Origin: Adiantum capillus-veneris
Lineage: Eukaryota > Streptophyta > Polypodiopsida > Polypodiales > Pteridaceae
NCBI GenBank assembly: GCA_014529385.2
Contig: CM043962.1
Location: forward strand, 53,463,905-53,527,904
DNA: 64,000 nt
Reading direction: 5' to 3'
Shown: positions 1-10,049 of the stretch, piece after piece
Numbering within the stretch: the stretch's first letter is position 1
Layout of the letters: every line of letters begins with the position of its first letter
Program-made: the position numbers and the translations under genes
The notes under the pieces: generated by a model
The model's database searches: none
Told to the model about the DNA's origin: nothing
The model's input: only the letters and a program-made list of their open reading frames with translations

Positions 1-558
1 GATGTTCATGACCCATTGCATACAAAGAACCTAGTAGAAACCTGCAAACTATATTCATTCAGTCAGTTGCGTATAGAGAACCTAGCACAAACCTGCAAAC
101 TGAATTCGCTACTAGTGCTGACTTGGAGCTGTCAATATTGGGGAGCAACTACCATGTGGAAAAGATGAGGCAAGGGTGCGAAGCAAGGAAGGGCATACTA
201 CAAACGCTATGCAGGCAGGAGCAGACTCGCAGAGTACAATCACTAGGAAATTTGGAGTTTTTAATTTTAGTCCCGTTTGTTTATACATGTCAAATGCGTG
301 TGAAAGTATGCATCTGCAAACGTATGTTTCAGCAAACATACGCGTATGATAAAAACTATATTTCCATTTATATTCTCCTTCACATCCAATATTTATCTAC
401 TCTTAATCTAGGACCAAATATAGATTCCCCTTATTTCCATTTATAACTTCCTTCATATCCGATTTCATATCTACTCTTATCAACCCAATTATAGTGAATA
501 TAGGTCATGAATGAAAATATTAAAAAACAAAAATGGATATAGTGAAGCAAGTTATTAC
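1..558. other. Intergenic, with a short direct repeat
   Basis: No convincing gene is seen. Two copies of a 39-bp sequence lie at 18-56 and 69-107 (about 85% identical by eye, both containing GAACCTAG and ACCTGCAAACT), with a period of 51 bp. The rest is AT-rich. The open frames here have no recognisable domain. Confidence 0.5.
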
Positions 559-1107
559 CTGAGATTGTTCAAGAAGATGCATAGGATGTTTGACATATGA
601 ATTTCTTCCAATACGCTTTCTGCACACATCCTTCTTATTGGGTGAAACACGAGTGTTAGACATCAAAAAAGAGAAGATCAACTCTTTCTCATCAGGTGTT
701 ATGAAACCACGATCCATGGGCTATCGAGCACACAAAGATATTGGCAAATTGCCATCACCTGCTGACCTTAACCGATTCTTTGCAGCTATGAAGTTCCTCT
801 TGTGCAAATTTAGCAGTTTAGATGCAGCTGAAATATTCAATTTTGAGGTAGATGTACACTCAACATTCATAAGCATTGTGGTGATGAACCTTTTAAGAAA
901 GAGCTCATGTCCGCTCTTGGGTAATTTGATTGCATCTATTGTGTTGCGTATGGCTTCAATGAAGGTTTTTTGTGCCCTGGGCATTTCCAGGTCTCCAAGA
1001 GAAGGATGATTGATAAACTTGGACAAAATATCTGAGCGTGATGCAACATCAAGGGTCTTTGTACGCCGATTGAAGAGCATAACAAGGTCACTGCAAAGTC
1101 TTTGACA
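559..1107 (-). pseudogene. Exon of an unidentified protein, broken by one stop
   Basis: This minus-strand reading frame runs about 183 codons with a single interruption, a TAG at 721-723. The frame continues unbroken and unshifted on both sides of it. The segment looks like an internal exon. It is preceded by an acceptor-like pyrimidine stretch ending in CTCACAG just above 1107, and it ends in a donor-like CAG/GTAATA at 559. The peptide before the stop is basic and contains ISAASKLLNLHKRNF; after the stop it contains TRVSPNKKDVCRKRIG and a conserved-looking KHPMHLLEQSQ. I do not recognise the family. The style (SPNKKDV followed by a basic run) recalls transposon-associated proteins, but this is only an impression. 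It could also be a decayed host exon. Neighbouring exons could not be found within the window. Confidence 0.45.
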
Positions 1108-2374
1108 CTGTGAGCGGAATGGAAACACACAGAACGCCTCTATAATGACCCGACACACACTCTTGGGATGATACACACACACACACACACGATGGGGCAC
1201 CACTCGGCTTACACAACCCACCTGGTGGAGACAGGGAACACACCTATGGAGTGAGAGGAGAGAGACTACCCATTTACCCACTCCACACAAAGAGACACAC
1301 ACACACACACCCAAAAAACTCAGCTCAAAAGAGTAGAATTTCTGATGTTTAGATACGATTGAGTTTGGTCCAACACCAACGGGGCAAATAGCTCACACAA
1401 TATCGGTAAAATATGCCAGATACAATCACAAATTGGAGCAGAAGCTTCACTCACAAGAGAAACTTACACATCCAAAACAGCAAAAAAATAGTGAGGAATT
1501 TGGCAAAATGGATAGCGCCATCGCGTCCGGAATGGCCCAAAACCCCATTCTACAATGTCAAAGTGCTCAAATCCGACTTTGGATGAGCAGTTTACGGCCA
1601 AAACAGGCTCCAAAATGAGCAAAAACACAGTTGCGGTTGTTCCTCCTCTTCTCTCCACATTTTTTTTGGTCTTCTCTCAATTTTTTCAGTTCCCACACTT
1701 AGCTTTATTAATTGGTCACCCTTGGCCTTTTAGTTGACCTCAAACGCATCCCGATCATGCCAAAAGCTGACCTTGCAGTGCATAGTTGTCACCTTTTTGC
1801 ATCATCCGCACACCTGGCACTCAACTTTTTTCAATAATGCATCCGGCCACCACGTGAAGTGGCCCCAAAATACGGTACTCATGATGACCTTTTTGCATAA
1901 TTATCACAAGAAAACACCGATGTTGTGTCCATACTTATCCATGTGCAAATATAGACCCCATTCGACCTCCTCACGCCACTAGATGCCATCTGACACACCT
2001 TCTTACCTCATGTCGTCAGCCCGCGGATAGCTTCCTCGAGAAGTTTTATGCGCTACCAACTCCTCATTATTATAGAAAGAGCACACTGGTAGTGGTAATA
2101 GTGAAAATCGATGCACTATAAACAATGTTGTCCTACCTGTACACATGTGGGCCCCACTAACCACCTGGCTCTGGAAAATGGGCAATCCTTTATTCGATGC
2201 ACCATGCATGTGTATGTACATATGTGCAATCCCTTGCTCCAAAAAATTTCTGACATAATTTGCCCATCTCCTAGCGTGCTAGATCATTCATGATCAACAG
2301 CAACAAAAAGAGATATGAGACTCGCCTCATCACAGGTCTCCTCATCCCTCACAGACATTACTTATTCTTCAGAA
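1108..2374. other. Intergenic, short (CA)n tracts
   Basis: No gene is supported. Two short CA-dinucleotide runs lie near 1181-1196 and 1291-1306. The reading frames in this stretch lack any recognisable motif. Confidence 0.5.
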
Positions 2375-3062
2375 AGCTCATCTTGCTCCACCATCATCAA
2401 TCTAGCATGATACAACTTAAGAAGCAACCATTTACCCTTGAATTATGTAGGATTCCATCCAGGTTAGCCAGATGATATGTATCATTCGGAACACTCCATT
2501 ACCTTGAAAGGGCCTTCCCACTTAATTTGAAACTTCTTTTGGAAGGTGTTGTCCAGCTTACTATTGTACTGCAAAACTAAGTCATACTTCTTGATAACCT
2601 TACTTTTGACCTTTTCATTTATCTTTGCCAAAGCCTTATCCTGCATCTGCCCATAACGCTCCAATGCACTCATCCTATCCAACTAGACCTCTTGTAACTG
2701 TAAGAGCCTCTCTTTGAATGCATCACTAGGCGGTGCAAGTAGCTTCTCTAGCATCTTTCTTGCAGGCAGCTCTACTTCCACAAGCAATAGTGCTTCCTTT
2801 CCATACACCAAATGAAAGGGAGTAAACCATGTACATGTCTTCACCGAAGTACGATAAGCCCATAATGCACTAGGCAATTCCAAATCCCAATTCTTTCCTT
2901 GGTGCTCTGTCACTTTCGAAAGAATTTGTACCAACTCACCATTGAATCTTTCATTTAAACCATTACACTACGGGTAATAAGGAGTAGTATGATGGTGCCT
3001 AATCTTCATCTTTGCACATAAAAAGTCTAGCAGTTTAGCTCTAAATTCTGGCCTGCACATGT
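2375..3062 (-). pseudogene. Ty3/gypsy integrase, C-terminal half (remnant)
   Basis: Read on the minus strand, the segment matches the end of a Ty3/gypsy polyprotein. First comes an integrase-core tail (HTTPYYP, then a stop in place of Q, then CNGLNERFNGEL near 2930-3020). Next is SALWAYRTSVKT and FHLVYGKEALL, a helical KMLEKL/ERLLQLQEV stretch, and an SH3-like end (FQKKFQIKWEGPFKV at 2490-2540). After one frame change it continues to about 2390 with DTYHLANLDG and RVNG. Integrase inserts the cDNA copy into the chromosome. The copy is dead: in-frame stops (near 2680 and 2970) and a frameshift break it, and the catalytic D,D part and everything upstream are missing. No LTR was recognised beside it. 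The family assignment is firm; the clade is not. Confidence 0.85.
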
Positions 3063-4034
3063 GTTCATAGCAAATTTTGGACATCAAAATTTCACAAAAT
3101 CATCACTTTAAGACAAGGAAATCCCATAAAAGAATAAAATCCCCACAATTCTCAATCTATATGTCCAAATGAACTGAAACTTAATGTATGTGTGCAACAC
3201 AACATGCAAAAGATGGGTGTAAAGTCAAAAGATCAAATCTGCTTCCAGAATCACCCTTTAGACATCATACACGTATGATGTTTGTTGATGAATTTTTGAT
3301 CAACACACGCTTTCTAGCTATCCAATTGATCTCGAAATAACATCTTTCGAGTGCACTTAAGGAGAATCCTTTTTTTAGAAAAAACTAAAGTAATCAACCA
3401 TCACACAAGTGTTAGTAGGATTACCGACAGTGGTGTTGTGGGAGCAAATCATAACACCTATAAAGTGCACGCAACACTACCTAGATCAACATAATGTCAA
3501 TCGAGGGCACGATAGGCACATGGAGGCATTATTTTTAGCTTGTCAATCTAAGACCATCCCACACATACAACACTCTGGTTGGCTAACTAAACCACAATCA
3601 GGAATCTTACTACTCTCAACTACACCACGCAACCCACATACACATAAACGGAAGGAAAGTCACCAAATCATACCAGAATTGTTCAAAACTCAAGAACACC
3701 ATCCCCTCACTAGGATACACCTACCCCAAATCCTCTACACTCAAAATCCTCACTTCAAACCCATCTGTGGAAAACGGTATGAATTTTGGAAGTGCCCAAA
3801 ATTGAAATCTACCTTTGCGTAGCCTATGTCTCCATGATTCTAATGACTACTTGCATACAAAAAAAAGACATCATTTGATACACTTACAACCACGAATAGA
3901 TCTTAGATGCGTTAGCACGTTTGCTCCATTCCATGTGGAATGCTTGGCATTGTTGTGTAGCTATTGCCAAGCCAAGCATGATGTTACAGATGGATCTCCA
4001 ATGTGATGAACAAGTGGGGAGTAGTGCTAGGATA

Positions 4035-4037
<3 letters not shown>
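3063..4037. other. Unrecognised intergenic sequence
   Basis: No gene is supported. A 137-codon open frame at 3409-3822 (plus) is rich in His, Gln and Thr and shows no domain, and I do not call it. The sequence may be old LTR or untranslated retroelement DNA next to the integrase remnant. Confidence 0.4.

Positions 4038-4117
<80 letters not shown>
4038..4117. repeat. (CT)40 microsatellite
   Basis: An uninterrupted CT dinucleotide run of 80 bp, followed by a short (AC)n. Open frames across it (poly Ser-Leu on plus, poly Glu-Arg on minus) are artefacts of the repeat. Confidence 0.97.
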
Positions 4118-4120
<3 letters not shown>

Positions 4121-4371
4121 ACACACACAATTGACAATAGCTTAAAACTTGATTATGATAAAAAGTTTCTCTTGAAAAATGACCTAGGTACCTTATTTAA
4201 ATAGAGTTTAATGGGAAAAATGGCTTTGTATATACAATCTAGGTGTTCCATTGCACCCCGGCTTCTGCAACTAGAGTAGCTACTCATTAAAAATGATTTT
4301 TTAACCATAATCTGTAGCATTTCATAACTCTTTGAAATTAAATCTTTCTTGAGTTATGTCGTGCTATTGAC

Positions 4372-4640
4372 CCATAGGTCAACACCACCCAAGGACATGT
4401 CCAAGATAGTTGATGACTTTGATGAGCCTAGATGTACAAAGGCTGAGCGAAGGAAGACACAAGTTGAAACAAACCTTGAAAGAGGTGTGGACAATAGAGA
4501 TGAAAAGTGAGAACAAAAAAAAAATAGAGAAGGACAAATAAGTGTACCCTCCCATTACTGAAGCTACACCATTGAGTACCATAAGATTCTTGTTGAGCAT
4601 TCGATTAGGAAAAGGCAGCTAGGGAAATCTTATGATGGAC
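4372..4640 (+). pseudogene. Gypsy polyprotein remnant upstream of reverse transcriptase
   Basis: A coding-like frame (with RCTKAERRKTQVETN and later YHKILVEHSIRKRQLGK) leads to position 4640. There the 774-bp DNA element begins, and the same frame resumes at 5415 after that element. It is therefore the left part of the same gypsy polyprotein whose reverse transcriptase starts at about 5490. Its role (linker between protease and reverse transcriptase) is inferred from position only. Stops are present near 4510 and 4560. Confidence 0.45.
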
Positions 4641-5414
4641 CCCCGGGGGATTCACTCTATATACAAAACAGGATGCCACCTGCGAGCGGACAACTTTGAT
4701 AAAACCCCTATATACGACTCATATTAGGAAATATGACCCCCCTTTCTACGCTTATAAGACAATCAATGCAAAAAACTACCATACCCCTATCTTACATATA
4801 AATTTTAGGTCTCACATGATCTAACTGAGTAAAACTAGTCAAAGAGCGTGTAGCATAGTGGCTGGCAACGTACTAAGGAACCACTTTTGTTGATAACTAT
4901 ATGTGCCCTCAATGTGTCTTAGTTTGACTTTCAAAATATGTGCCCGTTCAGCTTGCACTCTAGCTACTCGTCCAATTTGACCCATCGAAATTTACTCAAA
5001 AGACATGGCTATAAAGTTGTGTTAGATTCTCCATGTAAATTTTCATCTATACAACATATTTATAGATTTCATCCTTCAACAAATGAACTATAATCACAAA
5101 ACAAGAAATTTATACAAAGCAGTGTTAGTGCTTGCATGTATCTTTGTAGCTATTGACTCACAAGTTCGAGGGGAAAATCTTTTGGGAAGCCATGATTTGA
5201 AACACAAAAACTTCCTCTCACTTTTCTGTTTTATCACTCCCCCCCCCCCCCCCCCCCCCTCCATAAATATGATACCCCCTCCCTTATTTTTAAGCTCGGG
5301 AGATAAATTATTGGGGGCCTGTCCCTAACTTATACGCTTATGTAACTTGTAAAAAAAAACCCCTCCCTTTCACTTACGTGGTACGGTAAGTTTTTCATGG
5401 TGAATCCCCCGGGG
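4641..5414. mobile_element. 774-bp DNA element with CCCCGGGGGATTCAC inverted ends
   Basis: The left end reads CCCCGGGGGATTCAC (4641-4655) and the right end is its exact reverse complement (5400-5414). The six bases ATGGAC occur immediately outside both ends (4635-4640 and 5415-5420), as expected of a target-site duplication. Removing the element and one ATGGAC rejoins the surrounding gypsy frame. Inside, both subterminal regions contain CTTATA/TACGCTTAT-type stretches. There is a run of about 18 C at 5239-5256 and an 81-codon open frame (5083-5328) starting with a hydrophobic segment. That frame has no known domain and is probably fortuitous. No transposase is visible, so the element is non-autonomous. 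The superfamily is undetermined, since a 6-bp duplication with GC-palindromic ends is not diagnostic. Confidence 0.8.
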
Positions 5415-5420
5415 ATGGAC

Positions 5421-6350
5421 CTAAGGATGCTAAAAGATAGATCTAGTAGAACCAGGTGAGGAGCCAAGCCGAATTATATTGCTACCAATTTGTCTCTTAA
5501 TGAGGAAAAAGTATTAATCAAGACACTCAAGAGGCATAAGGATGTATTTCTTGGTCTTATAAGGGTAATTGATCCTACAATTTGTCAGCACATAATTCCC
5601 CTGAAGATAGATGTTAAGCCAAGCAGACAACATCTATATACTTACAATGAAACCTTTTCAAAAAAGATCAAGGAGAAGATTGATAAGTTGAAGGAAGTTG
5701 AGTTCATCTATAAGATAGAACATGCTAATTGGGTATCTCCATTTGTTGTAGTACCCAAAAATAATGGTACTTTGAGAGTATGCATGAGTTTTGAAAGTGA
5801 ATGCAGCCACTATTTGTGATGCGATGAATATAAGTTTCTCATTATTGATCATGCCTTGGAATGATTGGATGATGGTAAGAAAACATATAGCTTCTTATAA
5901 AAAAATTCAGGTTCTAACCAATTGGTTGTTAAATAAGAAGATCAATATAAGATGGATTTTGCTACTGAGTGGGGAGTTTTTGTATATCGTGTGATGCCGT
6001 TTGTGGTGATGAATTCACATGCCACCTTCCAAAGACTGGTGGCTCATTCTTTCAAGGAATACTTGCACATAAGTTTTAGAAATTTATATAATGATCGTGT
6101 GTATAGATTCAATGTTTCACAAAGACCATACATGACATGTAAAAGAGTATTCAAAAAATGTCACACATACTGGATCTGTCTTAATTTAAAGAAGTGTGTT
6201 TTCATGGTTAGGCAATGCAAGATCCTAGGACATATCATATTAGCAAACCAAATATTCAGGGATATGGATAAAACCAATGTGATTGTGAAAATTCCATGTC
6301 CAAAGACAATTAGAGAGGTTCAATCATTTATGAGAGATTGTGAATCATCT
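5421..6350 (+). pseudogene. Ty3/gypsy reverse transcriptase (degenerate)
   Basis: The plus-strand frames encode a gypsy reverse transcriptase, which copies retrotransposon RNA into DNA. The N-terminal part (5490-5818) has the order HKDVFLGLIRVIDPTICQHI, KPSRQHLYTYN, a charged helix, HANWVSPFVVVPKNNGTLRV. The frame then shifts near 5790 (LKVNAATICD) and again near 5950 to give FATEWGVFVYRVMPF and ATFQRLV. The region that should carry the catalytic YxDD is corrupted (NLYNDRVYRF), followed by LNLKKCVFMVRQCKILGHI and a VQSFM connection. Several frameshifts and the lost active-site residues show that it is inactive. It continues into the RNase H remnant at 6353. Confidence 0.88.
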
Positions 6351-6640
6351 ACATGTATGCTATAATTGCCAAACCTCTTTATAGCTCGATAGTGGCATTT
6401 GGTTGGAAAAAAGACTGTGAGGAACCATTTGAAAATTTGAAGCAAGCATTAGTATCAACCCATATCCTTAAGGCACAAGATTGGAATAAGATCTTCCATG
6501 CAGTGCATATTGATGCCTCTGCTTTTTCAATTGGATGTATATTGGCACAACCATTAGAAGGCGATATGGATTTCCCAATTTTCTATACCACTCACCAATT
6601 AAATAGTGTTGAGCCAGCCACCTTTTCAACTACTTAGTGC
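6351..6640 (+). pseudogene. Gypsy connection domain and RNase H start (remnant)
   Basis: The frame begins with YAIIAKPLYSSIVAFGWKKD (the tether after the reverse transcriptase palm). It continues to FHAVHIDASAFSIGCILAQP, the first RNase H strand with the catalytic Asp in HIDAS, then FYTTHQLNSVEPATFSTT and a stop at 6637. RNase H degrades the RNA strand during reverse transcription. The remainder of the RNase H domain (the Glu and second Asp motifs) is not seen downstream, so the domain is truncated. Confidence 0.82.
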
Positions 6641-7111
6641 GCGATTGTATCATTGAACCTCTGATGATATACTAATGTTTTGTATTGAAGACTTTGATAT
6701 CCCGTACACTTGATGGAAGCACATACCACTATGGGATGTGTACACCAAGGGAAGATTTTGACCGATCATATTTTGATGAAAATGGGAGTCTTCTAGCCTA
6801 GCATGAAGCTTGATGTCCACATATATGTTATAAATTGCATTTCATGTTTAGCTAGACCACTTGTAGAAAATGCTATAGTGTTTCAAGTGATCATAACACC
6901 TCCCCTGAGTAGGTACATTGTAAACAGGTACAGTGTAAATAGTAGGTACATTGTAAATAGTTTGAACTAGGTTCACTTTCCATAAATTATGTCAAAAAAA
7001 CAATTATTACAATCCAAACATAGGCACATCCATATGATCTGATCCAGAATCAATTGTACAAGCATTGTAAACATAATCATCTTAGACTTTGTGCATACAA
7101 AAGTGAATACC
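6641..7111 (+). pseudogene. Gypsy RNase H/integrase junction remnant with short repeats
   Basis: Frames around 6700-6900 contain DRSYFDENG-like and INCISCLARPLVENA-like text, consistent with the Cys half of an integrase zinc-binding region, with frameshifts. From 6910 to 6960 there are three imperfect copies of a GGTACATTGTAAA motif. I see no LTR boundary here. The segment sits between the RNase H fragment and a second integrase zinc-type domain at 7112. Confidence 0.45.
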
Positions 7112-7677
7112 TGGCTATTTTTCAAGAAGCACATTTGGGACAAGCTAGAGGTCATTCTTTTACCACCAAAACTTCTTGGCAAAATATGGTGGCCAACACT
7201 CTTCATAGATGTTGATGCATATGTGAGGAGGTGCAACAAATGCCAAAGAGAAAAAAAGTCACTTAAGAAGGATGAAATACCTATGAGACCAATGGTGGGA
7301 GCACATGCATTTTCCAACAAGCGAGGGTTAGACTCTAAGTTGCACTATACGTTATACGATGTACATATAATACGCTTTAAATGGACGTAATGCTTGGCTA
7401 TTTTTTGAGAAGCACGTTTGGGGCAAGCTAGAGGTCATTTTTTTACCACCAAAACTGCTTGGAAAAATATGGTGGCCGACACTCTTCATAGATGCTGATG
7501 CATATGTGAAGAGGTGCGACAAATGCCAAAGAGGCACAAAAACTTCACTTCAGAAGGATGAAATGCCTATGAGGCCAATGGTGGGAGCACATGCATTTGC
7601 CAAGCGGGGGTTAGACTCTAAGTTGCACTATATGTTATATGATGTACGTATAATACACTTTAAATGAACGTATTATG
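7112..7677 (+). repeat. 283-bp tandem duplication: integrase zinc domain plus transposon end
   Basis: Two head-to-tail copies, 7112-7394 and 7395-7677, are about 90% identical by eye. Each starts with TGGCTATTTTT and encodes the gypsy integrase zinc-binding end (KIWWPTLFIDVDAYVRRCNKCQ in copy 1, corrupted slightly in copy 2). It then runs through MRPMVGAHAF to GTTAGACT and on into about 60 bp of the left end of the DNA element (CTAAGTTGCA). The duplication must therefore have happened after that element inserted. It explains why the left transposon end occurs twice (7335 and 7618). Confidence 0.85.
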
Positions 7678-7756
7678 CGACACATATCTTTATTTGGCCG
7701 TATAATACGATGCCACATCAGCAAAATCATCGTATCGTATAATTTCTTGGAACTCT

Positions 7757-7794
7757 GATCAAAATAATATTTCGATTGAAATATTATTTTGATC
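7757..7794. repeat. 38-bp palindrome
   Basis: GATCAAAATAATATTTC and its exact reverse complement flank a GATT centre. It lies inside the left end of the 5.4-kb element. A diverged relative (TTTTGATCAAAATA, TCGATTGAAATA) occurs near the right end at 12900-12965. Confidence 0.9.
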
Positions 7795-8002
7795 AAAATA
7801 TAGCTCTTTATATACCATGAAAGTGGACTATTTTTCTCAGTCTATTGATCTCTCTTCCCTTATCTCATCTATAGGTGAGCTTTACAACATCAAGAAAAAT
7901 ATTAAAAAAAACCTGTTTAAATTTAGTCATATAAGTTTTTTAGTAAAAGTTTAGAGAAATGGATAAAAGTTTTTTTAGGCTTTCGAGTTTTGAGTTTAGT
8001 CT

Positions 8003-8480
8003 TTATCTGCTCTGTGTGAAGTATATCTTACACTGGGAGGTAAATTAAGTAAGATAGTTAACGATTACTTGCCTTGTGTAGAGGAAACTCACACTTGGAG
8101 GTGATTTGAGATAGTTAAAATTAGCAGTTATTTGCTTTGTGTTGAACTATGTTCACACTTAGAAGTAACTTTAGCTAGATAGTTAAAGCGAAGAGTTACT
8201 TGTTGTGTGTTGAACTATGTTCACGTTCTTAGGTTAGATTTATTTAATGATTGTCTGTCATGTGTAGAGGTATTCTCACACCTAGAAGAGATTTAGAGAA
8301 GTAGTGAATTTTGATTGCTTGCCATGTGTAGAGTTACGCTCACACTTGGAGGTAATTTAGATAGATTTTTTAAAGATATCTTCCTTTGTGTAGAGTTTAC
8401 TCACACTTGGAAGTTAGTGAGATAGATTAAACGATTTATTTATCAGGATTCAGGTGTAAAGTGAAAGCTCACACTTGAAA
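8003..8480. repeat. Left subterminal minisatellite, about 62-bp unit, 8 copies
   Basis: Eight diverged units are marked by CTCACACTTGGAGGTAA-like text at about 8031, 8089, 8151, 8220, 8275, 8339, 8400 and 8468. Each is followed by AGATAGTTAAA and a TTGCCTTGTGTAGAG stretch. The period varies between 55 and 69 bp. The array is part of the DNA element. Confidence 0.85.
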
Positions 8481-8710
8481 ATAAAATAAAATTGGTATTT
8501 ATAATTTAAAGAGGTTGAAAACATTGACGAATAAAGTAATCTGAATGGTGTTAGAGCTCAATTTTAGATGTGTATTTAGTAATTAGTTCTATTTGAGTTT
8601 GCACATCTTAAGAAGATGGTGAAAGGATATGAGTGGAGCTACGTAGATGAAATCAATTAAGTCCTAAATGAGCTGTGGACTTTTTGTATGTATTTTGTAA
8701 CATGTGACTT

Positions 8711-8884
8711 ATGCATAAGCCAGTAAAGTTGGCCACATGTGCCACAGAAGGAAGCTTCAAGCACTTTCAAACAGATGAAGCAATTGCAAATGAACTCAAC
8801 TCCGATGATGAAATGGAATGGAACCCGGAAGATATTGATCTAGAATGTTCAAATGTCAAAGAAAGTTATGTGGAGTTTAGCTTC

Positions 8885-8889
<5 letters not shown>
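8711..8889 (+). other. Short acidic open frame, unassigned
   Basis: About 59 codons from an ATG, rich in Asp and Glu (ELNSDDEMEWNPEDIDLE), run into the (CT)n tract. It lies inside the 5.4-kb element on the strand opposite to the kinase-like gene. It may be an exon remnant of a second captured or resident gene. No family is recognised and the frame beyond the microsatellite is meaningless. Confidence 0.25.

Positions 8890-8963
<74 letters not shown>
8890..8963. repeat. (CT)37 microsatellite
   Basis: A 74-bp pure CT run within the 5.4-kb element. Confidence 0.96.
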
Positions 8964-8966
<3 letters not shown>

Positions 8967-9080
8967 TCTATCATTGTCAAAAAGATAGAGGAAGCAAGAA
9001 CATAACTTACACAATTGCAAAAACATCCAACATGTCCATTTGTTCCAACAAATAGAGATCTAGATACCAAAAAAGAGGTT

Positions 9081-10049
9081 TTAGTTACAAATCTTGAGAT
9101 TTAAGATACAAAAAGATCTTAGTATTGTTTGGGAGATTTCGTTTAAATCATGGGCTAGTTCTCCAAAAATATTAGATACACAAAATTTTGAATTTCCAAA
9201 TGAATCATTTGGACCCGCATTGTCTATCTCTTCTTTGTTAACATGGCCATACCTTGCCTCGTGCCATGCCAAATTTCTTTCTAGCTTTGTTATAACAGCA
9301 CACAGCATGGATGGGGTCTCTTGACTTGCCAAATCCACGCCTTTGGCTGCAAGATTCTCAATGACTGCGGTTTGTTCACGCAAATATATGTAATCTCTCT
9401 TGCGAGGAGGATCTTCTTGATTAGCTTCCCATGCATGAATCTTCTTGGTCGGGCGTCCTTTGCCAACACCTCTTGTAGTGGGACAATCGTTCCAATCTAC
9501 TTTGAGCCACAATACATAATAACAATAGCATTGTTGCACAAAGTAAATTTCCACTTGATTTTTAATTTTTTGGAGATTTGTACACTTGGATAAATCTTGA
9601 AAGGATATTTCTTGTGAGGACAGTGTATTGGAAATCTGAAACCTTCAAGGGAGTGGAAGCATACAAAGTAATCCGGGCATAGTTGTCTGCATTGCCTATA
9701 ATTCAGTGTCTCCCCTTGCAGTTTTGATTCGTCTTCTTGGGACGTAGCCAAATTATTGGATCTCCTTGGGCCACCCGAATCTCTTCCTCTCTGTAAATTT
9801 GTTGAGCCAATGCATGATTAAGCAAAGGATCATTAGGCAGTTCTGCATTCTAATCGGGAGCAATATCTTCCATACTTGAAATGCAAAATAATAAACTTTA
9901 ATGAGACAGGTCATAGCACTTAGAAAAGAGAGATGGTTTAGAGTATTTTTGCGATCCAACTTGAAATACTTCAAAACCTTAACTTGAAGAACTTTAAAGA
10001 CGTAGCTGAAAATACGATTAAAGATGTAGTTTGAAATATCACCACACAT
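9081..10049 (-). pseudogene. C-terminal part of the kinase-like gene (decayed)
   Basis: This minus-strand stretch follows the kinase-like domain. The frame at 9497-9751 encodes a Cys-rich run (YRQCRQLCPDYFVCFHSLEG, then HCPHKKYPFKIYP and KIKWKFTLCNN). It passes after a one-base shift to VDWNDCPTTRGVGKGRPTKK and a long acidic-basic helix (DYIYLREQTAVIENLAAKG, KLERNLAWHEARYGHVNKEE) ending near 9110. The stretch 9753-10049 looks intronic and AT-rich. The Cys/His spacing could bind metal, but I know of no matching family. The arrangement (kinase-like N-terminus, Cys-rich middle, helical C-terminus) is inferred from collinearity and from the absence of any other gene between the parts. Frameshifts and stops mark it as a pseudogene. 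Confidence 0.45.

Noticed and set aside
3409-3822. 137-codon plus-strand frame
   Set aside because: His/Gln/Thr-rich with no motif and no neighbouring exons; likely chance.
3884-4145. Open frames of poly(Arg-Glu) or poly(Ser-Leu) across CT tracts (also at 8711-9070, 16276-16599, 31319-31600, 48419-48761)
   Set aside because: They are translations of dinucleotide repeats.
5083-5328. 81-codon frame with hydrophobic start and poly-Pro in the 774-bp element
   Set aside because: The Pro run comes from a C homopolymer; no homology or other coding evidence.
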